A stretch of 64,000 nucleotides of DNA from contig VWND01000008.1 of the NCBI GenBank assembly GCA_009599575.1, forward strand, positions 682,001 to 746,000, written 5' to 3'. The position numbers and the translations under genes were made by a program. Below are positions 57,112-64,000 of the stretch, piece after piece (position 1 is the stretch's first letter; each line of letters begins with the position of its first letter). Source of the stretch: Blumeriella jaapii (taxonomy: Eukaryota; Ascomycota; Leotiomycetes; Helotiales; Drepanopezizaceae). The notes under the pieces were generated by a model, which saw only the letters and a list, made by a program, of their open reading frames with translations, was not told the origin of the DNA and searched no databases.

Positions 57112-59260
57112 TTATCGGATTTGGTAAAAGTCCGGCGCATATTCCACTAACCACCCTTTCTCTATCTTCGTGACATCCCTGATAAACGTTTTATTTCCCG
57201 TCTCCATCACCTCGTGAAAGACAACCCAGTCCGCCTTCCGATTGAACATCAGCGAGCTCGGATGAGCATGCAAGACCGTTCCGCCCGCGACGTTTCTAAA
57301 TGTCCCATCGGGCTGCATCTTAGCCGCGTGGGCAAAGAACCCCGTGGTCAAGCACCGCCGGATCTGCTCGCCTTTGTCAGGACCACCGACAGAGAGTGGC
57401 TGCTTGTTCACGTTCGACGAGAGCGTTTCGTCGACGGTGATGCCGAACCTCTCGAGGTAACGCTTCAGCTGGGCGCGGATGCTGACCGCCCTCGTCAAGG
57501 CTTTGAAGTTGATATAGTTGTCGTGGCAGAATTTCGCTTCCTTGCGGCCTCTGCTTACAAATGCTTGGTACACGTTCAGCAGAGTGATATGATCGCCTTC
57601 CTCAACGGCGAATTTACGGCGCGCGGTCTCCATCCGCTTCTTCTCGCCGTCGTGGTGGAACCAGATATTGCCGCCCAAGCTCGTCATGGCGGCGATCGTC
57701 AGCATCTCGCTGAGGCAGCCAAATAAGGAGGCTGAGAGGAGGGTCTTGGCCATCATTGGCTCCACTGCTAGTTCTGCCATTCTGACGCCGAGGGGTTGAG
57801 TCAATTTAGCATAGTCGTCTAGCGCGCCTAATGAATAGAGGAGCTCAAGAGCCCGGATCACTAGTTCGGCTGGGGGCGAAGTTATGAAGTCGAACCGAGC
57901 AATGTTGTCGATTCCCAGGGCCTTAAGCTGGAGGATGACGGGTGCGAGGTTTGATCTCTGTATTTCGGGCACAGTGGCTTCTTCCAGAGCTTGAAAGTTG
58001 GCTTCGGTGTATAGCCGGTAACATTTTCCAGGTTTGGTCCGCCCTGCCCGACCAGCTCTCTGGGTAGCAGATGCCTTCGAGACGGGTGTAGCTGTCAAGG
58101 TTTCAATACCCGTTGAGGGATTGAAGGCACGGAGCTTGACGAAGCCGGTATCTACCACAAACACGATTCCGTCGATGGTGATAGATGCTTCAGCAATGTT
58201 GGTCGAAAAGATGACCTTCCTGGTGTTTTCGGGTGCTTCTTCAAAGACGTACATTTGCTGTTCTGTGGAGAGCCCAGCGTACAAGGGAAGGGGCATCAGT
58301 GCCTGCGCGCGGGGATGCAGCTCCGCAGCTCGTGCCGAAATCGCCTGAACTGCCGAATCTATCTCTTCTCTTCCCGTGAGAAAGACGAGGATGTCGCCAT
58401 CTGACTCCTTCGTGTGGATATCGAAGACTGTCTGAACCGCCTTCTCGACGTAATCCTCGGCAGGAGCTTCCAGGTAGAGGACATCGACAGGATACATTCT
58501 CCCTTCGAGAGTGATGATTCGACCGATGTCACCACCGAATCCTTCATCTCGAGGCTTCGAATTCTGCGATATGAGATCGTCCAGAGTCATTGCAGCCTCG
58601 CCTTGAGCTTTCGCTTGCGCTTCTGCGTCGCTCCTGAAGAAATTCAGAAAGTCCTCGGCTTGCAACGTAGCACTGGAGATGATGATCCGCAAATCGTGTG
58701 GCCGCCTTTTCAAGATCTTCTTAAGGACGCCGAGGAGTACATCGGTGCTGAGAGACCGCTCATGAGCTTCGTCAACCATGATAACCGAATAGCGCGAGAG
58801 CAAGGGGTCGACGAGAGCCTCCCGAAGCAGCAGTCCATCGGTGAGGAACTTGATGCGGGTGGCCGAAGACGTGACATCTTCGAATCGGATGGAGTAGCCA
58901 ACCTCTTTGCCGACCTCACAGCCCACTTCCTCGGCCACCCTGACTGCAACGGTCGTTGCTGCCACCCGACGCGGCTAGAGAGAGTTAGCCATACTCGGAC
59001 GGAGGGGGTAGCATGGAAGGGGATGATGGGTGGGTGACCTGGGTGACAGCGATAATCTTGCCTTCCGAGCACCATCCTGCTTGCTCGAGGTACTGAGGGA
59101 TCTGGGTGGTTTTCCCTGATCCAGTCTGGCCCACGACGATGGTGACGGGATACGTCTCGATGAGATAGAGGAGGCTCTGCGTGTGCCGCGCAATGGGGAG
59201 AAGGGCAGACGGCTTGTGCAGGGAGGGAATGAAGCTGGCGGCAAGGTCGAATTCCGCCAT
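57112..59260 (-). CDS. DHX35: DEAH-box RNA helicase, DHX35 type
   Basis: Exons complement(59039-59260) and (57112-58974) encode 694 residues. RecA1 carries Walker A GQTGSGKT (44-51), PRRVAA (75-80), a TDG motif (119-121), DEAH (142-145) and SAT. RecA2 carries [23 protein letters not shown] and [18 protein letters not shown]. The winged-helix, ratchet and OB regions follow ([61 protein letters not shown]). The short N-terminus and sequence around the motifs resemble DHX35, which associates with spliceosomes. The 64-nt intron has a weak donor, GTCACC, but a good CTAAC branch and exact frame fit. The ATG at 59260 ([10 protein letters not shown]) is preferred; an upstream ATG in frame is not seen. 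Confidence 0.93.
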
Positions 59261-59567
59261 TACCCTCGCCGTCGGTAAGGTGTGTATGTGATTTAGGGTT
59301 GTGTCATGTTCATGTTTTGTGATGTCACATGTTGACAGGGCCAAGGTCGACTTGGATTTTCTTCATGGGTGACTTGGTTACTGTTGGTATCACAGGTTGG
59401 CGATGCAGTAAAGATTCGTCTTCAATCATGGGTTCAAACCTGTAAGCCTTTCTGCTCGCTTTGCGAATGCAGGAACATACTCTGTAGGGTAGGGGTGCGC
59501 GCAGGCGAGTGGTCGGTCACGTGAATATTCTTCACATGACCACACGTGACCCGATATGGGATTTCTA

Positions 59568-59640
59568 GTACTGTACTGTACTGTACACACAGTACTGTAC
59601 AACATACTACAGTACAGTTCTACAGTACAGTACATACAGT
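59568..59640. repeat. Facing CTGTA and TACAG arrays (inverted repeat)
   Basis: GTACTGTACTGTACTGTAC units are followed by CAGTACTGTAC and then CTACAGTACAGTAC units in the opposite sense, so the two halves can pair as a hairpin. Confidence 0.85.
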
Positions 59641-60424
59641 TAAGAGTATGTTATACTACAGAGAGTATGTTGTACTTTACAGTACGTGTGAATACTTTAC
59701 AAAATAACCCGGACTTCGGAAAAGCATCCGTGCCGAGATTGCATCCGGTTAGCCGCGTCGCATCAAGAAGTTCGAATTGCTTGATGGAATCATTCAACAC
59801 CTTATTGCTCCGAACGTGCGACTCGCGAGTTCGAGCAGCCTCCGAGGCCGAGCTGATGGGTGAGCCGCGTTCATCGCAATCTCGTCTCTCTGCATCTCGC
59901 GTCAGCGTCGATGTCGGTCGGTCTCTTACAGTATCACGCTCGATTCACAGACGTTCTTCTTCGGCCACGGCCAGGTTCACGTCCACGTCCTGGAGGATCG
60001 GCGCACCCATTGGCCGATGAATGAGGCGCGCCGAGGGACCCCCCTGACTCCTGAGTCCTGTGCGGGCATTCCGATTAAGGACTTTGCACCGTACCTGACG
60101 CTTGCCCGCTTTGGATCCTAGTGGGCCGAAATTGGGTGCTGTCGGGCACAGGGGGCGCGTGGGTGGAGATTCCTGCAAGGGAGTAATGCGTACGTGAGCA
60201 CCAGAGTACGGTACAGACAGAGTCGAGAGGCACAGACAAGAACTGTAACAAGCCGAGGCGTCAAAGTCGAAGTCGAATTGGGGGTGAGAAGATGAAGAAA
60301 TGGAAGAAGAAGAAGTAGTCACGTACAGTACTATGTACTGTACAGTACATATATGTACTTATGTAGCGCTCAGGAGCAGGTAGTGAACGTGCTAGTGCAA
60401 GGGAATGGGCCGTAGCGTGGTAGG

Positions 60425-60456
60425 GTGGTACTGTACTGTACAGTACTGTACTGTAG
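60425..60456. repeat. CTGTA/TACAG palindrome
   Basis: CTGTACTGTACAGTACTGTA forms a near-perfect palindrome; its core GTACTGTACAGTAC is an exact 14-bp palindrome. It lies between the divergent helicase and membrane-protein genes. Confidence 0.85.
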
Positions 60457-61346
60457 ATCTCGATACTATCTATAAAACATATTAATAAACACCGGAAGAT
60501 CACCCTCGCCCACCTGCACTACTGTCCTGTCTGGTCCTGTACGTACAGTATCATCCTCGCATGGCCGAGTGCCTGGTGAATCACAAGCGCGTCTCGGTCA
60601 CCGACTTGAAGAAGTAAGATTGAAGAAGGATTGAACTCAATCCCTCCCTCATCACGTCGTCGACCTGATATCAGAGCGCCAAAGTGCGCAAAGTACTTTC
60701 ATTATCCGCCGAGCCCCGATCCCCGCCAAGCGCACGCATCCACGCAGCACCGCCCCCGCCGCGGACCCCATCGATTCCATGGCACCTTTCCCATCTCGCT
60801 CTCGCTTCCGCGCCCGCCCAACGCTCCGCCCGGCCCCCATCGATTTTCCGTTCCGTTCCACTTAGTGCCGTCTACTCTCTCTCACTCTCTCTCCCTCTCC
60901 TCTTCGCTTCTCGACTTTTCCCATTCTTTCGTCTCGATTTTCAACCCCCCCCCCCCCATCATCAACCACGACCGTCGATTCCGACCCAGCGCCTGACAGC
61001 CGGGTCAGCCGCTCCTTTGGTCGCGCTCTCATGAACTCACCCTAGTCGCTCATTGTCGTCGTCGCCGCCGTCGTCTTCGCCTTCGTCTTCGTCTTCGTCT
61101 TCGTCGTGTGTCCTCGTTGCGGCAGCTCTGCACGCCCACCCATTCATTCCATCGCCCAGCATCCATTCGTACATACCCAACGACTCATACCCAGCAAAGC
61201 CGGTCGTGCCTCCCTCGCTCAGCAGCCCTCGACCACGCAACTCACCCGACCGCAATTCTCGCCCTCGACATCACCTTCGCCTCCGACGCTCCCTAACAGT
61301 TGGCGTCAGGGCCGACTGTCACGCATCGCATTGTATTGTATTGGTT

Positions 61347-63679
61347 ATGGACAATATTCACATGTCGAATAATATCCCTAGACTGAGCCCCCGGGTTCCG
61401 CTGCAGGCTGCGGGCTGGATGGACTCGGTCTTCAAAGTGGGCGGCCCGGCTCGGTTGCTGCTGCCACGCGCCGACTCATCAACATCTTCCTCTTCTTCGT
61501 CCCAGTCGGCCGGTCAGTGTGGGGATAATGCGTGCGAAAAGCCGATCGGATCTTCAAACTACACATTACCCATCGCGCTCGGGGTTGCGTAAGTCAAGCG
61601 AAATCCGTCAAGCCCGCTGAGCGCTCTGATCTAACGGATGACAGCATTCCTGTTCTCGGTGCACTCATTACTTTTGTTCTTCTTCATCGTCGACACATCA
61701 AGAGGCAGAGACTGGAAGATGCTAACGATCGACATGCGTCGATGGATTTCGGTATGGGGAATGTGGCGCAGCGACAGAAGAAAAAGGGCTCGAACGACAA
61801 GGCGATGGACCTTGGAGGTGGAGATGAGAAGCCCGGCGGAGGCTTGAGTCACAGACAAATATCGATGGACATGGGAATGAGCGTGCATAGTCCGTACCTC
61901 CTCCCACCCGAGTTGCAAAACTCGAGAGAGTCGCTCCATTCTCTTTCGAGGACTCTTCATGAGCAAGAGGACCCATACCGGCCTGTCAAGGAGTACTACC
62001 CAGGCGATGGAAGCTCGATGCGATCTCAGTCGAAGCAAGGCTCTTCCATCTATACTGGCTCGAGTCACGCTCCTTCAAGGTTGCAAGAATCCGGGACTTC
62101 CGATCTCCTCTCGAACGCTGGACAGATGGGACGAGCCCCCAACAGCCGCCTTTCCTCCCCGTCAAAACTCGCTTCTGTCGAGGACTACTTCCTTGAGTCC
62201 TGTCGAGCCAGGTGCTAACCCCTTTGCGCCTCAACCGTACCCTGTCGAGCCCGCTCAAGCTTATTTCCCTGGCTCGGTGATTACCCGAAAGGAGCTCCCA
62301 AACAATTCCCACCCAGGTCAGGGTTCAGAACCCACGTCGGACGGCCGACGTTCGCTCACAAGCAGCGAAGGCGAGAAGAACAGTGGATATCCAGGGACAA
62401 TGGCCCAACCACGTGGCTTCTCCTCCACACCATCTCCTCCGCCCGAGCAAGCCTTGCCTGCAGACCCAGTCCGTAAGTCGCCTCCGCCACCGATCAACGC
62501 GTATCCCATGAACGCCGGACCTGTCCGCAAAGACTCGATCCCCTTTGTCCAGGCACAGCACGCCTATGTTGAGGATGTTGGTCAGTACGACGAGGGTTTC
62601 CGGGTCACTCCTCCTTCTCCCACTCTTGACAATGCCGAGGCTATGAGAGGTCAGCGATACTCGATGGATGTACCTCCAGAGCAGTTCGCCCAGGCTGGAT
62701 TAGGTGCTCCAGGATTCGATGCCAAGCGTCTCTCCATGGGTTTTAGACCGTTGCCTCCAAACGCTACTTCCGAGTCTGAGGACCCAGAGACCAGAGCTAA
62801 CCGGATCCGGTCCTTCTACAAGGAGTACTTCGATGAGTCCAAGCCTCTGCCACAGGGGCAATACTATGAGGACTACGATGAGACCTACCTTGGTGAGGCT
62901 GCATACTATGACCCAGACTCTAATGCCTTTGTCATGCCCGCGCCTCATCATCCTTACGCTGAGCCTATAACCCGTCATGCCATGACACCTCCTCCACGCG
63001 GACCACCTAGATTCCAACCACAAAGTCAATATCGCGATCGTCAAGGCTCAATGGGTACAATGAGCACAATGAGCGGTGGTCGTGGACCGCCTTCTGGGCC
63101 CAGAGCCTACTCGTCAGCTTCTGGTCGTATGGGTCCTCCCAGGGGCCCCAAGCGACCTGTCCCCCCGCCGTCTGATCTTACCACTTTGCCAACTCCTTCG
63201 AAGCTGAGAGACGATGCATTCGCGCTCAACCCGCTCGATTTCGCACCTCCCAAGACCTATCGAGATCGTGTTGCCGGCCGATCTGAGAGCCCTTTGGGTG
63301 AGAGACGCCCGTATTCACCCATGGTGCCGGCATTTGCGCCCACCGCCAGTACCTTTGACGAGCTTCAACCGATGCCTAGCCCGTAAGTAACAATTGTCTA
63401 CTCGGTCAACATGGAAACTAACGGAATGACAGACACATGCTCAGAAAATCCGGCACATTCACCTCGCTGGACTTCGCAGCCCCCCGAAAATTCCGCGATC
63501 CTGAGAACATGAGCGATGCCGGTAGTATCCGAAGCAACGGCAGTGTGATTTCCAGCAGGCAGCAATTCGCCATCCGTAATGGAGCTTACCGCGTCAGCAA
63601 AATACCCGCCGATGTAGTTTTCACCAAGGACGATCTAGCTACAACACTCAAGCCTCAATGGGGCCTTCGATCTTCATGA
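61347..63679 (+). CDS. Single-pass membrane protein with long Pro/Ser-rich tail, one frame break
   Basis: Exons 61347-61588, 61645-63382 and 63433-63679. The N-terminus has MDSVFKVGGPARLLLPRADSS and a Ser-rich, Cys-containing segment (SAGQCGDNACEKPIGSS). A membrane span follows (LPIALGVAIPVLGALITFVLL) and a basic stop, HRRHIKRQRL. The cytosolic part has MDFGMG, MDMGMSVHSPYLLPPELQNS and EDPYRPVKEYY, then Pro/Ser-rich sequence with RANRIRSFYKEYFDESKP and a C-terminal KTYRDRVAGRSESPLGERR. The frame breaks at an A4 run (62164-62167): the first frame ends at TAA about 62215, while a frame one base over (NSLLSRTTSLSPVEPGAN) goes on to the end. One surplus A would explain it, and total length (2227 nt) is 742 codons plus one base. 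I know it as an uncharacterised conserved fungal type; ATG 61419 is another possible start. Confidence 0.8.
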
Positions 63680-64000
63680 GTATCATCATGGCTGACTTGT
63701 TCTCTGCTTCTGGCGCGTTCTCAGATCCGGGTGACCATATGAATTGTCACGGCACTTAAGCGAGCATATTTGATTTCCCGATCCATGTTCAACAACCCGA
63801 CAACGACCTGCTCTCATTCCAATCTCTTCCACAGTCAGACAGCGAGAGTATCATCTCACGTTTGCTTGACGAGCTGGTTTGCTGTGTTATGCTTGAATAG
63901 CAGCAAGTTCGCTCTGGAGTTGTTCCCTTGTACTGTGGCCTAATGTCTTTCTTATAGTAGACGGTGGTGGGCAGCACTAGAGCCGTCTGCTTTATGTCTT
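63680..64000. other. 3' flank at the window end
   Basis: About 320 bases after the last stop. No gene or repeat is recognised. Confidence 0.6.

Larger units (their letters stand above)
59261..61346. other. Divergent intergenic region with TACAG palindromes
   Basis: Contains two strong TACAG/CTGTA blocks (59568-59640 and about 60320-60456) and a pyrimidine-rich leader (60860-60950, with a C13 run at about 60945-60957) ahead of the membrane-protein gene. CTTCGT hexamers lie at 61079-61104. An 18-codon frame at about 60561-60617 is too short to call. Confidence 0.6.

Noticed and set aside
59420..59445. tRNA-like B-box GGTTCAAACC
   Set aside because: No matching A-box, acceptor stem or anticodon arm could be folded around it.

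Overview
The window is nuclear DNA of a filamentous ascomycete (Pezizomycotina). Genes are split by short GT-AG introns (about 41-160 nt, one of 279 nt), many with a CTAAC-type branch site. The gene set is typical of that group: a laccase ending in DSGI, an alpha-pheromone receptor (STE2), a Zn2Cys6 regulator, indoleamine 2,3-dioxygenase, a t-SNARE, ERV41, VPS23, a Pof3/Dia2-type F-box protein and a DHX35 helicase. I could not fix the class or genus from sequence alone. Nineteen protein-coding genes or gene-like frames were refined by hand, exon by exon, using frame continuity across splice sites.

Layout. 1-10.4 kb: GC-rich and full of simple repeats, with a Q-rich protein gene broken by three frame changes (5214-6955) and a coiled-coil protein gene (8357-9291). 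10.9-12.3 kb: an F-box gene. 12.3-18.2 kb: a gene desert. 18.2-39 kb: dense, ordinary gene space of lower GC (laccase; SSO-type syntaxin; ERV41; PhoD phosphatase; STE2; a disordered basic protein; VPS23 divergent from IDO/BNA2; a TPR/F-box/LRR protein). 39.2-46.3 kb: an apparent L-rhamnose catabolic cluster, with an L-rhamnose dehydrogenase-like SDR, an L-rhamnonate dehydratase-like enolase-superfamily enzyme and a divergently transcribed Zn2Cys6 activator. 46.3-64 kb: GC- and repeat-rich again, with an 87-residue Cys/His-rich protein, a Mid2/Skg6-like sensor, DHX35 and a single-pass membrane protein.

Two window-wide patterns stand out. First, intergenic DNA in the two outer blocks is built from pentanucleotide and decanucleotide repeats, above all TACAG/CTGTA, which form long palindromes; these are almost absent from 18-39 kb. 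Second, five single-base frame breaks fall in three low-complexity protein genes, while all other genes read cleanly; consensus errors at homopolymers are the simplest reading.

The most coherent functional unit is the rhamnose cluster. The most unusual sequence signal is the TACAG repeat family and its 5-bp-unit companions.
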